A stretch of DNA of 48,281 bases from Planctomycetota bacterium (GTDB lineage: Bacteria; Planctomycetota; Planctomycetia; Gemmatales; Gemmataceae): the NCBI GenBank assembly GCA_017306025.1, contig JAFKJJ010000542.1, forward strand, positions 1-48,281. The letters are read 5' to 3'. The notes below the pieces were generated by a model. The model ran no database searches and was not told where the DNA came from. It saw only the letters and a list, made by a program, of their open reading frames with translations. This document shows positions 1-8,439 of the stretch, in pieces. Every line of letters starts with the position of its first letter. Positions within the stretch are counted from its first letter, which is position 1. A program made the position numbers and the translations under genes.

Positions 1-560
1 AAGCCCAGCAGGAAGACGGCGGGTGGAACCAGGGCGCCGGCAACACGCAGGACATCCTCAACAGCTTCCGGGTCGACGGCGAAAAGGCCAAACAAGTCCT
101 CAAGGACGCCAACGCCACCAAAGAACAGAAGGAGAAGGCCACGAAGACCCTCGACGATCTGAAGAAGGCGGACGAGGCCAACGACAAGGTTCAGGCCGAC
201 CTCGCCCGGAGCGTGCGGGACGACCGATTCGTCGCCGGGTTCGGCAACAACGGCGGCGAAGAGTTCCTCAGCTTCATGAACATCAGCGAAGCGCTGCTCC
301 TGAAGGGTGGCAAGGACTGGGAGGAGTGGGACGCGAAGATGGTGAAGGGCATGGAGAAGGCACAGGACAAGGACGGGAGCTGGCAAGGGCACCACTGCAT
401 CACCGGCAAGACGTTCTGCACCGCCGGCGCGCTCCTGGTGCTCATGGCCGACCGCACCCCGTTCCCGGTGGAGGTGCTGAAGGCCGCCAAGGAGAAGCGC
501 GACGCCGAGAAGAAGCCGGACGCGCCGAAGCCCGACCCGACCCCGAAGCCGGAGAAGTGA
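1..560 (+). CDS. Prenyltransferase/squalene-cyclase-fold protein, C-terminal part (5' end outside window)
   Basis: The frame is open from base 3 to the TGA at 558-560 and gives about 185 residues. Two QW-like signatures of the terpene-cyclase/prenyltransferase alpha-alpha barrel are visible: QQEDGGWNQG at the very start and DKDGSWQGHH further on. Between them is a charged helical stretch rich in Lys, Glu and Asp. The C-terminus is a Lys/Pro tail (KPDAPKPDPTPKPEK). The next gene encodes another protein of the same fold on the same strand. Planctomycetes have many such secreted or lipoprotein barrels whose function is not established. No DxDD or DCTAE-type catalytic motif is visible in this part, so calling it an active cyclase would be unsupported. 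Confidence 0.7.
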   Translation, partial: AQQEDGGWNQGAGNTQDILNSFRVDGEKAKQVLKDANATKEQKEKATKTLDDLKKADEANDKVQADLARSVRDDRFVAGFGNNGGEEFLSFMNISEALLLKGGKDWEEWDAKMVKGMEKAQDKDGSWQGHHCITGKTFCTAGALLVLMADRTPFPVEVLKAAKEKRDAEKKPDAPKPDPTPKPEK

Positions 561-567
561 TCGTAAC

Positions 568-650
568 CCACCCCCAGCCCCTCCCCACAGGAGAGAAAGA
601 AGGAAGCAACTTCGCTTTCTCCCTTCTCTGCAGGGAGGGATTGGGGGTGG
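568..650. repeat. Palindromic repeat, C-rich/G-rich arms
   Basis: Outer arms of 18 nt at 568-585 and 633-650 are complementary with two mismatches. An inner pair GAGAAAG (593-599) / CTTTCTC (615-621) nests inside. It follows the stop of the truncated gene directly. The same kind of C-rich/G-rich module recurs at 6866-6982 and 7953-8084, where it is read as protein. Confidence 0.75.
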
Positions 651-737
651 ATCTTCGCTCGGTTAGATTGCGGCCGGTGGTGCCCTCGCGTGCCGCCGGC
701 CGGCCGTCTTCGTTCCTCTCCCGTTCGAGTGTCGATC

Positions 738-1961
738 ATGTCCCGCTTCCTTCTCGTCGCCGGCTTCCTATCCGCTCTCGGCTGCGCGCGCAAAGAAGCT
801 CCGCCGGTGGTCGTGAATGAGCCCGCCCCGGTGATTGTCGAGCCGCACGCCGCGCCCGACGACGGCAACATCCCGCCGCCGCGGCCGGTCGCGGTCCGAT
901 CGCGAGCCGAGGCGCTTACGCTCGGCTGCGACTACCTGCTCGCGCAGCAATCGTCCGACGGCGCGTGGCGGTCCGACGTGTACGCGACGTTCAAGGACGG
1001 AACCGCGCTGACGCCGCTCGCGCTCACGGCGCTTCAAGAAGCACACGACGCCGGCGTTCGCACCCCCGCGATCGACGCGACCATCAAGAAGGGATGCGCG
1101 TTCCTCGCGACGTTCACAAAGGACGGCACGGTGAAGCCGCCCGCGGACGGCTTCGACTACCCGCTCTACACCGCGACGCTCACACTCAAGGCGTTCTCGC
1201 ACCCGACCGCGGCCGACTTCGCCAAGCACCGCGCCGTGTGGGTGAAGTATCTGAAGGAGCGGCAGCTCACGGAGAAACTCGGCTGGAAGCCGCAGGAGAA
1301 GGAGTACGGCGGGTGGGGCTACTGCCGCGTGATCCCGCAGAAGCCCGAACCGGGCACGTTCGCCCCGAATCTGATCGAGTCGAACCTGTCGGCCACCCTG
1401 TTCGCGCTCGACGCGCTGCGGGCGGCCGGCGAAACCGACGCGGAGGTGTACCGGGCGGCCGCGGTGTTCGTGCGCCGGTGCCAGAACGCCGACGGCGGGT
1501 TCCACTTCATCTACGACGACCCGACGCGGAACAAGGCCGGCGTCGCGAACACCGACCCGCCGACCTTCCACTCCTACGGCAGCACCACCGCCGACGGGCT
1601 CCGGGCGCTCGCGCTGTGCGGCGACCCGACCGACAAGGACCGGCTCGACGCGGCGCGCAAGTGGCTGGTCGAGAACTACCGCACCGACCACCACCCCGGC
1701 ACGTACACCGCGGCGTACGAACCCAACCGCGACGCGGTGTACTTCTACTACGCCGCGAGCTTGTCGAAAGCGTTCCGCGACCACGATCCGCCACCGGAGT
1801 ACGGTCGCAGTTGGTCGACGGAGCTGGGTTCCGCCCTGGCAACTCGCCAGGCGAAGGACGGGAGCTGGACGAACCCGGTGGAGTTGGTGCGCGAGAACGA
1901 CCCGATCGTCGCGACGTGTAGCGCCGTACTGGCGCTGGCGCGGTGTGACCGCTCAAAGTAG
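738..1961 (+). CDS. Prenyltransferase/squalene-cyclase-fold secreted protein or lipoprotein
   Basis: 407 residues from ATG 738. This start is preferred over upstream possibilities because it opens a short export signal (MSRFLLVAGFLSALGC) that ends in a cysteine. That suggests a lipoprotein, although the lipobox is not ideal. A Pro/Val-rich linker follows, then an alpha-alpha barrel with QW-like motifs QQSSDGAW, CQNADGGF and RQAKDGSW at intervals, and short helices such as ALTALQEAHDAG between them. No catalytic acid motif of true cyclases is seen, so the role is unknown; it may act as an envelope scaffold or binding barrel. It runs tail-to-tail into hisI, and both stop codons lie inside one palindrome. 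Confidence 0.8.
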   Translation: MSRFLLVAGFLSALGCARKEAPPVVVNEPAPVIVEPHAAPDDGNIPPPRPVAVRSRAEALTLGCDYLLAQQSSDGAWRSDVYATFKDGTALTPLALTALQEAHDAGVRTPAIDATIKKGCAFLATFTKDGTVKPPADGFDYPLYTATLTLKAFSHPTAADFAKHRAVWVKYLKERQLTEKLGWKPQEKEYGGWGYCRVIPQKPEPGTFAPNLIESNLSATLFALDALRAAGETDAEVYRAAAVFVRRCQNADGGFHFIYDDPTRNKAGVANTDPPTFHSYGSTTADGLRALALCGDPTDKDRLDAARKWLVENYRTDHHPGTYTAAYEPNRDAVYFYYAASLSKAFRDHDPPPEYGRSWSTELGSALATRQAKDGSWTNPVELVRENDPIVATCSAVLALARCDRSK

Positions 1962-2047
1962 TAGGCACACTCCGTGTGCCGTTGTTGCTGAACCCGTCGC
2001 TCGACTCACACGTGAAGCGACGGCGCACGGAGTGTGCCTACTACTTT
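1955..2047. terminator. Long palindrome containing both convergent stop codons; probable bidirectional terminator
   Basis: Arms of 28 nt at 1955-1982 and 2020-2047 match with one mismatch. The TAG at 1959-1961 of the upstream plus-strand gene lies in the left arm, and the stop of hisI (2041-2043, minus) lies in the right arm. A-rich and T-rich ends flank the stem on both strands, which suits factor-independent termination in either direction. Confidence 0.65.
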
Positions 2048-2412
2048 TTATACACGGCCTTCGGGTCGAAGATGCGCTCCGCGATGACCTTCAGCTCGTC
2101 GCCTTCGAGCTGGCGGAAGAAGCAGCTCTTGTAGCCCTCGTGGCACGCGGCGCCGCCGATCTGCTTCACCTTGAGGAGCACCGTGTCGGCGTCGCAGTCG
2201 ACGAAGACGCCCTTCACTTCCTGGAAGTGGCCGCTCTCCTCGCCCTTGCGCCAGAGCTTGTTGCGGCTGCGGCTGAAGTACACGGCGCGGCCGGTGCGGA
2301 CCGTCTCCTCGAACGCCTCGCGGTTCATCCACGCGAGCATGAGCACCTCGCCGGTGTCCGCGTCTTGTGCGACCGCGGGAACCAGTCCACCCGCTTTGTC
2401 GAAATCGAGCAT
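2041..2412 (-). CDS. hisI: Phosphoribosyl-AMP cyclohydrolase HisI
   Basis: 123 residues, the usual size of a stand-alone HisI. It hydrolyses phosphoribosyl-AMP to ProFAR, the third step of histidine synthesis, in the cytoplasm. The metal signature is clear: D72, C73, D74 and D76 in [16 protein letters not shown] form the Mg site, and C90 and C97 in [15 protein letters not shown] are Zn ligands. No HisE (pyrophosphohydrolase) domain is fused. It is the last gene of a minus-strand run after the zinc-ribbon protein, with a 37-nt gap. No other histidine gene lies in the window, so the pathway is dispersed. Confidence 0.95.
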   Translation of the reverse strand: MLDFDKAGGLVPAVAQDADTGEVLMLAWMNREAFEETVRTGRAVYFSRSRNKLWRKGEESGHFQEVKGVFVDCDADTVLLKVKQIGGAACHEGYKSCFFRQLEGDELKVIAERIFDPKAVYKK

Positions 2413-2449
2413 TGTTGTCGAGGGTTAAGTGGAGTCGGGCGAAGTCTGG

Positions 2450-3073
2450 TCAGAAGCCGGAACCGCCGCGCCCGGAGCGGTTCGACTCGAACGCGGCTCG
2501 GACGCCCGGTCGACGCAATGCGACGAGCGCCCAGATCGTGGCGATCCAGGACAGGAGGCAGCACGGATAGCCGACGAGTAGCAGGACAGCGGAGGCGACC
2601 GACCACCGGTAGCTCGTGCCCCGAACCATGCATATCGCGCCGTAGAGGCCCGCCGGGATCAGCACCGCGTTCACGGCTCCGAACACAACCAAGATCGGTT
2701 GTTCGCTCTTGGCCGCCGGGCCGAGCTTGTCGGCCCTCAGTAACGAGAACAACACGAGCAGGACGAGCACCGATCCGGCCAGTGAGCCAAGTATCCACAG
2801 TATGAGGAGGAAGACGGCCGGCGTGCCGATCTCTTCGCGGAGCCGCGCGCTCCGATACCGGCTCGGCCCCCGGCGTTCGTCTTCGGTTACAGCCGCACGC
2901 ACGCCGAACCCGCGGATCGGGCGCGGCCCCGGTCCGGGCCTCGGCTCCTCACGCTGCGCCGCGCTCGGCAGGTACCTCCCGAGGCAGCTGAAGCACGTCA
3001 CTTCGGTTTCAATCTCACCGGCGACGTAGGTGGACGCCGCACCGCAGTGGGGGCAGCGTATGTTGACGGTCAC
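2450..3073 (-). CDS. Zinc-ribbon membrane protein, unknown function
   Basis: 207 residues from a GTG start. An N-terminal zinc ribbon (CPHCG at about 7-11, CFSC at about 27-30) is followed by a Pro/Arg-rich linker (about 40-80) and then about three or four hydrophobic segments between residues 85 and 185. This cytosolic ribbon plus C-terminal membrane anchor layout is common in Gemmata and has no assigned role. It sits 34 nt after the DUF1080 gene and 37 nt before hisI on the same strand, so the three may be cotranscribed. The linkage says little about function. Confidence 0.75.
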   Translation of the reverse strand: MTVNIRCPHCGAASTYVAGEIETEVTCFSCLGRYLPSAAQREEPRPGPGPRPIRGFGVRAAVTEDERRGPSRYRSARLREEIGTPAVFLLILWILGSLAGSVLVLLVLFSLLRADKLGPAAKSEQPILVVFGAVNAVLIPAGLYGAICMVRGTSYRWSVASAVLLLVGYPCCLLSWIATIWALVALRRPGVRAAFESNRSGRGGSGF

Positions 3074-3107
3074 GGTACTCCTTTGGGCGAGAACGTCGAG
3101 CCCCGCT

Positions 3108-3764
3108 TCACTTCAGTTCCTTGATCCACACGTTGCGGAACTCGACGCGGACGTTGTAGCTCTGGAATCCCACGTGCCCCTTCTCACGCGCCAGACCGGG
3201 GTGGTTCTTCTCCTGTTTTGCCTTGTAGTCGTCCAGGTTCGCGTTCACCAGTTCCACGCCGTTCTGCTCGACCGTCACCTTGCGGCCCTTGCAGACGATC
3301 TTCACCGCGTTCCACTCGCCGATCGGCTTGTTTTTGGCCGGCTTCGCGGGCTGGACGTCGTAGATGGAGCCGGTGTGCTGGTAGTCGGCCAGCTTGCCCG
3401 GCCAACCCTCGTCGTCGATGAGTTGGATCTCCATGCCCGCGTACGCCGGGTCGCCCTTCTCGGGGGTACGCAGCGCGACGCCACTGTTGCCACCCTTCTT
3501 CTCCCAGCGGTACTCGCAGCGGAATTCGAAGTCGCCGTACTCCTTCTCAGTCAGCAGGTAGCCGCCGCCGCCGCCCTTGCACACGATCAAGCCGTTCTCG
3601 GCCGCCCACACGTCGGCCTTGCCGGTCGGCTTCCACCCCTCAAGGCTCTTGCCGTCGAAGAGATTCGTGAACCCTTCGGGGGGCTTGGCGGGCTTGTCGT
3701 CCGCCCGCGCGCCCGCCGCACACACCGCCACAGCCAGCAGACCGAATCGCAGCGCCGTTCGCAT
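3108..3764 (-). CDS. Secreted DUF1080 protein (3-keto-disaccharide hydrolase family)
   Basis: 218 residues from ATG at 3764. That start opens a clean signal peptide (MRTALRFGLLAVAVCAAGARA); a longer frame upstream has no signal and is not used. The mature part shows DUF1080 hallmarks: FTNLFDGKSLEGWKPTG near the N-terminus, YGDFEFRCEYRW, GNSGVALR and ending in VEFRNVWIKELK. This is a concanavalin-like beta-sandwich. Family members act on 3-keto-glycosides or other sugars outside the cytoplasm, and planctomycetes carry many copies. The substrate cannot be read from the sequence. It is divergent from panD, with about 110 nt between the starts. Confidence 0.88.
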   Translation of the reverse strand: MRTALRFGLLAVAVCAAGARADDKPAKPPEGFTNLFDGKSLEGWKPTGKADVWAAENGLIVCKGGGGGYLLTEKEYGDFEFRCEYRWEKKGGNSGVALRTPEKGDPAYAGMEIQLIDDEGWPGKLADYQHTGSIYDVQPAKPAKNKPIGEWNAVKIVCKGRKVTVEQNGVELVNANLDDYKAKQEKNHPGLAREKGHVGFQSYNVRVEFRNVWIKELK

Positions 3765-3873
3765 GAGATGCTCCGTTGAGGTCGTAGGGTACGCACGCCA
3801 TCTTACCCGTCGGACGTAGAATGGCAGCGGAGCGAGATCGACACTTCGCGGAGGTCGGCGGGTGAGAAGGTTT

Positions 3874-4221
3874 ATGATGAAGTCGAAGCTGCACCGGGCG
3901 ACGGTGACCGAGACCAACGTCGATTACGAGGGCAGCCTGACCATCGACGCCGATCTGCTCAAGGCCGCCGACATCCTGCCGCACGAGCAGATCCACGTTT
4001 GGGACGTGACCAACGGCGCGCGGCTGGTCACCTACGCGCTGCCCGGCGAGCGCGGCAGCGGCACGATGTGCGTGAACGGGGCCGGCGCGCACCTCATCCG
4101 GACCGGCGACGTAATCATCATCGCGACCTACGCCGAACTCGAAGACGCGGAGGCCCGGTTGCACCAGCCGCGGGTCGTGTTCCTGGGCGCGGCGAACAAG
4201 ATCAAGGGAACCGCGGAGTGA
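3874..4221 (+). CDS. panD: Aspartate 1-decarboxylase PanD
   Basis: 115 residues if started at ATG 3874 ([12 protein letters not shown]). An in-frame GTG at 3862 would add four residues, but the family normally begins at MMxxKLHxATVT. The proenzyme self-cleaves at Gly-Ser in DYEGSLTID (about G20/S21) to form the pyruvoyl group. Tyr and Arg of the [10 protein letters not shown] region line the active site. The enzyme converts L-aspartate to beta-alanine for pantothenate and CoA synthesis. Its last 20 nt overlap tail-to-tail with the 3' end of the minus-strand GT87-like gene. Confidence 0.95.
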   Translation: MMKSKLHRATVTETNVDYEGSLTIDADLLKAADILPHEQIHVWDVTNGARLVTYALPGERGSGTMCVNGAGAHLIRTGDVIIIATYAELEDAEARLHQPRVVFLGAANKIKGTAE

Positions 4222-5518
4222 TCGGTGTCGGCGCCGGCACCGGTGCCGGCCGGGCGAACCCGACGAGCAGAAACAGTGCGGTGAGTGCGTACGTGAACGG
4301 CCCCAACCCCACGACGGCCATCTCGACGCCGCCGGGCATCGGGTCGAGGCTCGACATCCCCCACACCGTTCCGATACCCAGATAAAAACCGGGAATCAGC
4401 CGCTCGGGCACCCACAGCACCGCGCCGGCCACCACCAGCGCCACGCGCGCGGGTCCGAGCGGGAGCCGCTGCCACAGAACCAGGAGCGGGACGGCGAGGA
4501 GGACGAAGTAGTGGGTCCAGGCGATCGGCGACGCCGCCAACATGCCGACCACCGCGAAAGCAAACGCCCGACCGTGTCCGTCCGCCCCCGACGCGCGCCG
4601 GCCGACCCACCAGACCGCCGCGACCACCAGGAGCCGGCAGACGGCCGCGACAATCGTCCCGACCGCCGGTACGTCGAGCGCAGCACCGACCCGCTTCCAG
4701 TACCCCGTAAGCGACACGTTCGACCACGAACTCTGGAACCGGTCCAGACTCGGCAGCACGTCACGCACGTACGTCTCGAACGCCGCGGGGCCGAACAGGG
4801 CGAGCGCGGCGGCGTACAGCAGCAACCCCGTGAGGAGCGCCGCCGCGGCCGCCCGCCAGCGCCCGGCCGCCACGAAGTACACGAGCAAGAGACCCGGAAA
4901 CACCTTCAGCGCCGCGGCCGTCCCGACCGCGACGCCGGCCGCGGTCTGACGGCCGCGGTGGTCCGCGACCCAGCCGACGGCCAGCAGGAAGGCGATCAAG
5001 AAGCCCAACTGCCCCTGATAGAGGTGCTGGTGAACCGCGTTCCACGATACGACCAGCGCCAGCGCCCCGAAGGCCGCCCCGCCGCGCACCCCGACCCCCA
5101 GTTCGCGCGCCAGCAGCACGAGCCCAAGAACGAACAGAGAAAAGGTGACGCAGTTCCAGGCCAGGTGCGCCGTGGCGTAATCGGTGATCAGGCCGAACGG
5201 CAGCGCCACGAGAACGGCGACCGGCGGGTGTGCGTTCCACTTCATCTCGACCTCGAAGAAGGGCGAGTCGAAGCCGGCGTGTCGGAGCATCGCAGCGTGC
5301 TGCGGCGCGTAAACGGGAGTGCCGGTCCAGAAGTTCCGCGCGGACAACCACTCCTGCGAGAAGTCCCGGTACGGGTCGGACGGGCGGAACAGCGCGAAGA
5401 ACAGCGGACCGAAGTACATCAGCACGAGCGCGGCGGCGGCCGCGCCCAGCGCGAGGCGGAGCACCGGCACACGGGAGCCGACGACGGCGGGACGATCGAC
5501 CGCTGACACGGGGTACAC
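4202..5518 (-). CDS. GT87-like (DUF2029) polytopic membrane glycosyltransferase
   Basis: About 438 residues from a GTG at 5518. An ATG at 5728 in the same frame would overlap the upstream gene by 119 nt and add an Arg-rich stretch unlike this family, so the GTG is preferred; the exact start is uncertain. About ten hydrophobic segments are visible. The first extracytoplasmic loop carries [19 protein letters not shown], with acidic residues where GT-C enzymes bind the polyprenyl-phosphate sugar, followed by [15 protein letters not shown], a typical DUF2029 pattern. Its membrane location and use of a polyprenyl-linked sugar are family knowledge; the acceptor is unknown. It lies 91 nt after a second protein of the same class. 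Confidence 0.8.
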   Translation of the reverse strand: MYPVSAVDRPAVVGSRVPVLRLALGAAAAALVLMYFGPLFFALFRPSDPYRDFSQEWLSARNFWTGTPVYAPQHAAMLRHAGFDSPFFEVEMKWNAHPPVAVLVALPFGLITDYATAHLAWNCVTFSLFVLGLVLLARELGVGVRGGAAFGALALVVSWNAVHQHLYQGQLGFLIAFLLAVGWVADHRGRQTAAGVAVGTAAALKVFPGLLLVYFVAAGRWRAAAAALLTGLLLYAAALALFGPAAFETYVRDVLPSLDRFQSSWSNVSLTGYWKRVGAALDVPAVGTIVAAVCRLLVVAAVWWVGRRASGADGHGRAFAFAVVGMLAASPIAWTHYFVLLAVPLLVLWQRLPLGPARVALVVAGAVLWVPERLIPGFYLGIGTVWGMSSLDPMPGGVEMAVVGLGPFTYALTALFLLVGFARPAPVPAPTPITPRFP

Positions 5519-5609
5519 CTCAGCAAACCGCGGGAGCCCAGAATCGGTATTGCTGGAGCATAGTTCAGGAGATCGCACCGCGCGCGCGATCTTCGACGAA
5601 CGTGCCGGT

Positions 5610-6998
5610 TCACGGTCCGGGCCGGGTACCGTCGGCGCGCGGCCCCGGCGCGACCGGGCCGACGAGCACCAGCACCGCGAGCGCCATCGCCCCGAGCGGT
5701 CGCGACGAACCGAGTACCGTGAGTACAAATCGCATTACCGCCGAAGGCGAGTCGCCGCTCGCTCGCTCGATCGCGTCCAACGGCATCGGAATCTGCTGAC
5801 TCAGCAGCAGAAGCACCGCGGCCCATCCGCGAACCTTCCACCCGCCCGCGAACAGGTCGCGAATCCACGGCACGACCAGCGTGAGGGCGAGGAGTTCGTA
5901 GCCGAGTACCTGACAGCAAGTGAGGGCACCGGCGACGGCCGCGGCCAGCGCCCACGCGGCCGACGGGCGCTCCCCGGCCAGCGCGACGCGGCCCAGCACC
6001 AATCCGCCCCACACAAGGTACCCCGCGACCGTCGTCACGATGGTCAGTTCGATGAGCGGACCGCCGAGCGCGAAGAGCAGCCGGTTCCAGCTCGTGATCT
6101 GCGGGTTCATCTCCGCGCGGTTGTACAACACCGCCTTGTGCGCGGTCGGAAGGTAGTCGAAGTAGTCCTTCAGGTAGAGCGGCGAACCGCCGGCGAGGGT
6201 CGCGCCGATGAGGTTGAGCGCGGCGACGATCGCAACCACCGCCGCGGCGCGCTTCCAGCCGCCGAGGTACCACGCCACCGCGACGAGCGGCAGCGCCAGG
6301 TGCGGTTTCACGAACGGAATCGCCCACAGCGCCGCGCCGAACCACGTCCGGCCGCGGTCGAAGCACATCTGTCCTGCCACCACACACGCGACCGACCACA
6401 GCGGCGTCTGCCCGACGACCACCGTCGCCACCGCGAGGGGGTTGAACACGAGCGCCAGCGGCACGATCAGCCAGACAAGGGTTCGCGGCGCCGGCGCCTG
6501 ACCCGGCGCGCGGAACTGATTGGGCAGCTGCGCAATGGCCCACGCGGCGAACGCGGTGACGACCGCCCACAGCACCTTCGCGCCCACCCACGGGAGCACC
6601 GCGAACGGCATGTAAACCACGATCGCCAGAGGTGGTGGGAAGTACCCGCAGTTGTTCACGAGGCTGTCGAGCTTCGGATTCTCTTCCGGGAACTGCGCGG
6701 CCACGCGGGCGCGCACGAGCGGAACGTCATAGGGCGTTCGTCCCTCGGAGACGAGCAGCGGGCCGATGCGGTAGATGAACAGGTCGGGGAAGTTGTTGGT
6801 AGCCAGCGCCTGGAGCAGCGCGAACGCGCCGAGCAGAAGGGCCGCGAACAGCGGGAGCGGCGAAGCCCCCTCCCCCCGACCCCCAGGGGGAGAGGGGGAA
6901 GCACCCGGAGGGCCTGTCCCTTCCCCATCGGAGGCGCCGCTTTCTCCCCCTTCCTTTTTAGGGAAGGGGGCCGGGGGGTTAGGTTCCGCCTTAGCCAC
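5610..6998 (-). CDS. GT87-like membrane glycosyltransferase with repeat-derived N-terminus
   Basis: 462 residues. The GTG start at 6998 overlaps the end of the E2 gene by 8 nt and has a good GGAG seven bases upstream, inside the E2 reading frame. No other ATG, GTG or TTG occurs in frame before the first membrane segment, so residues 6-46 (starting NPPAPFPKKEGG, Gly/Pro-rich) must come from the palindromic repeat at 6866-6982. About ten hydrophobic segments follow. CGYFPPPLAIVVYMPFA resembles the DUF2029 loop motif and AIPFVKPHLALPL the conserved KP-containing helix. It is probably coexpressed with the 2-oxo acid dehydrogenase genes by read-through, with no obvious metabolic link. Confidence 0.78.
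   Translation of the reverse strand: MAKAEPNPPAPFPKKEGGESGASDGEGTGPPGASPSPPGGRGEGASPLPLFAALLLGAFALLQALATNNFPDLFIYRIGPLLVSEGRTPYDVPLVRARVAAQFPEENPKLDSLVNNCGYFPPPLAIVVYMPFAVLPWVGAKVLWAVVTAFAAWAIAQLPNQFRAPGQAPAPRTLVWLIVPLALVFNPLAVATVVVGQTPLWSVACVVAGQMCFDRGRTWFGAALWAIPFVKPHLALPLVAVAWYLGGWKRAAAVVAIVAALNLIGATLAGGSPLYLKDYFDYLPTAHKAVLYNRAEMNPQITSWNRLLFALGGPLIELTIVTTVAGYLVWGGLVLGRVALAGERPSAAWALAAAVAGALTCCQVLGYELLALTLVVPWIRDLFAGGWKVRGWAAVLLLLSQQIPMPLDAIERASGDSPSAVMRFVLTVLGSSRPLGAMALAVLVLVGPVAPGPRADGTRPGP
6866..6982. repeat. Palindromic C/G-rich repeat lying inside coding sequence
   Basis: Two hairpin modules occur here. One is at about 6866-6898 (C-run, short loop, G-run). The other uses CCCCCTTCC (6946-6954) and GGAAGGGGG (6962-6970), flanked by a GGGGGGTTAGG end. 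On the minus strand the end reads CCTAACCCCCCGGCCCCCTT. The element spans the 5' end of the downstream GT87-like gene and is translated. Related copies are at 568-650 and 7953-8084. Confidence 0.75.
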
Positions 6999-8337
6999 CG
7001 TTCTTCTCCGGCAGGAGCAAGAGCGCCGGCGCCTGCAGGTACCGCATCACCGCGTTGCCGAACGCGGCGCCAACGGCCCCGTCCACCACGCGGTGGTCGA
7101 ACGAGAACGACAGGTACACGATGTCGGCCGGCTTCAGCGCGCCGGCCGCGTCGTACACGGGCCGCTTCACCACCTTGCCGACGCCCATGATGCCGACTTC
7201 CGGGTAGTTAATGATCGGTGTGGAGATCAACCCGCCGATGTTGCCGATCGACGTGACCGTGAACGTGCCGCCGCGAAGGTCGTCGAGCTTGCTCCGGCCG
7301 TTCCGCGCGTCGCCGCTGAGCCGCTCGATGTCGGCCGCGACCGTCGGGAGGTCCTTCTTGTCGACGTCCTTCACCACCGGCACGATGAGCCCGTTGGGCG
7401 CCGCGACCGCGATCCCGATGTGGTACCGGTCGTGCAGAACCACCTCGCCCGCGGTCTCGTCGAAGGTGCTGTTGACGATCGGCACCTCTTTGAGCGCCCG
7501 CGCCACGGATTTCACGAAGAACGCGAGGTACGTGAGCTTTACGCCGGCCGCGGCGAGCGGCTCGCGGAGCTGCGACCGCAACCGCACCGCGTCGGTGAAG
7601 TCGCACTCGTCCATGTACGAATAGTGCGGGACGTGCCGCTTCGACTCGACCATGTGCTCGGCGATCTTGCGCCGAAGGCCGATGAGCTTCTGCCGCGTCC
7701 CGGCGACGCCGAAATCGAGCCTGGGTGTCTCGGCGCCCGGCGCGGACACGGGGGGCGTGCCGTTGCTCGATTTGGGCTGGAGGTACGGGCCGAGGTCATC
7801 AAGTAGGATGCGCCCGTGCGGCCCGCTGCCGCGGACGTGTGCGAGGTCGACGCCGAGCTTGCGCGCGAGCATCCGCACCGACGGCGCGGCCGGCGGGAGC
7901 GGCCCGTGCGTGTGGCCGTTGGAAGGGGGCGCGACCCGCTCCGCCTTCGCAAGACCTACCACCCCCGGCCCCCCCTCCCTGAAGAGAAGGGGGGGGACCG
8001 ATTGTTTCGCCTCCTGTGCGCTGTTGAACGTTGTCGCACCGCCGACGTCTTCCTCCCCCTTTCCCCTCGGGGAGGGGGCAGGTTTCTCCTTCTCGGTCGC
8101 TTCGCTCGCCGGACTATAGCTCAGGAAGTGCTGACCGACCTTCACCTTCGCGCCCTCGGTCGCGGCCAGCGCGGTGATCGTCCCGGCGAACGGCGCGGGC
8201 ACCTCCATGCTCGCCTTGTCCGACATCACCTCCGCCAGCCCCTGCCCGCGCACGACCGCGTCGCCCGGCCGCACCAGCCAGCGCACCAGTTCCACCTCGA
8301 TCAACCCTTCGCCGACCGGCGGGAGAGGAAAGTCCAT
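6991..8337 (-). CDS. Dihydrolipoamide acyltransferase (E2) of a 2-oxo acid dehydrogenase complex
   Basis: 448 residues. Order of domains: one lipoyl domain (1-75, lipoyl Lys41 in EVMSDKASMEVPAPFAG), a linker, the peripheral-subunit binding domain (about 151-185, VRMLARKLGVDLAHVRGSG), and the catalytic acyltransferase domain with SFDHRVVDGAVG (His415 and Asp419). It transfers acyl groups from E1 to CoA via the swinging lipoyl arm. Branched-chain or pyruvate specificity cannot be fixed by eye; the adjacent E1 alpha and beta look closer to the branched-chain type. Unusually, residues about 85-131 of the linker are encoded by a palindromic repeat (7953-8084). It follows E1 beta after a 102-nt gap that holds another inverted repeat. 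Confidence 0.93.
   Translation of the reverse strand: MDFPLPPVGEGLIEVELVRWLVRPGDAVVRGQGLAEVMSDKASMEVPAPFAGTITALAATEGAKVKVGQHFLSYSPASEATEKEKPAPSPRGKGEEDVGGATTFNSAQEAKQSVPPLLFREGGPGVVGLAKAERVAPPSNGHTHGPLPPAAPSVRMLARKLGVDLAHVRGSGPHGRILLDDLGPYLQPKSSNGTPPVSAPGAETPRLDFGVAGTRQKLIGLRRKIAEHMVESKRHVPHYSYMDECDFTDAVRLRSQLREPLAAAGVKLTYLAFFVKSVARALKEVPIVNSTFDETAGEVVLHDRYHIGIAVAAPNGLIVPVVKDVDKKDLPTVAADIERLSGDARNGRSKLDDLRGGTFTVTSIGNIGGLISTPIINYPEVGIMGVGKVVKRPVYDAAGALKPADIVYLSFSFDHRVVDGAVGAAFGNAVMRYLQAPALLLLPEKNGG
7953..8084. repeat. Palindromic repeat read in frame as the E2 interdomain linker
   Basis: The left module at about 7953-7996 is ACCTACCACCCCCGGCCCCC followed by a G-run after GAAGAGAA. The right module at about 8052-8082 is CCTCCCCCTTTCCCCTCGGG with a G-run. 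It matches the ends of the copy at 6866-6982 in inverted orientation. In the E2 frame it gives about 45 residues including PAPSPRGKGEE and VPPLLFREGGPG, with no stop codon. Confidence 0.7.
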
Positions 8338-8358
8338 GGTTCGCTCCGCTCACGGCTG

Positions 8359-8439
8359 ACAGTGGGCAGTGCGCGGTGGGCAGACAAAGCCCGTCCACCA
8401 TCTCTTGCTATCCACCGCCCACTCTCCACTGCCCACTGT
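8359..8439. repeat. Inverted repeat in the E1 beta-E2 gap
   Basis: Perfect 12-nt arms ACAGTGGGCAGT (8359-8370) and ACTGCCCACTGT (8428-8439), with an inner pair GCGGTGG (8373-8379) / CCACCGC (8412-8418). The right arm abuts the E1 beta stop codon. The hairpin may shape E1 beta/E2 message processing; no T-run is present. Confidence 0.65.

Noticed and set aside
5518-5728. ATG 5728 as the start of the GT87-like gene at 4202-5518
   Set aside because: It would overlap the upstream gene by 119 nt and add about 70 Arg-rich residues not typical of the family.
5319-7190. Long plus-strand open frame (over 600 codons) opposite the two GT87-like genes
   Set aside because: Arg/His/Glu-rich translation with no domain, lying antisense to well-supported membrane proteins; typical of high-GC DNA.
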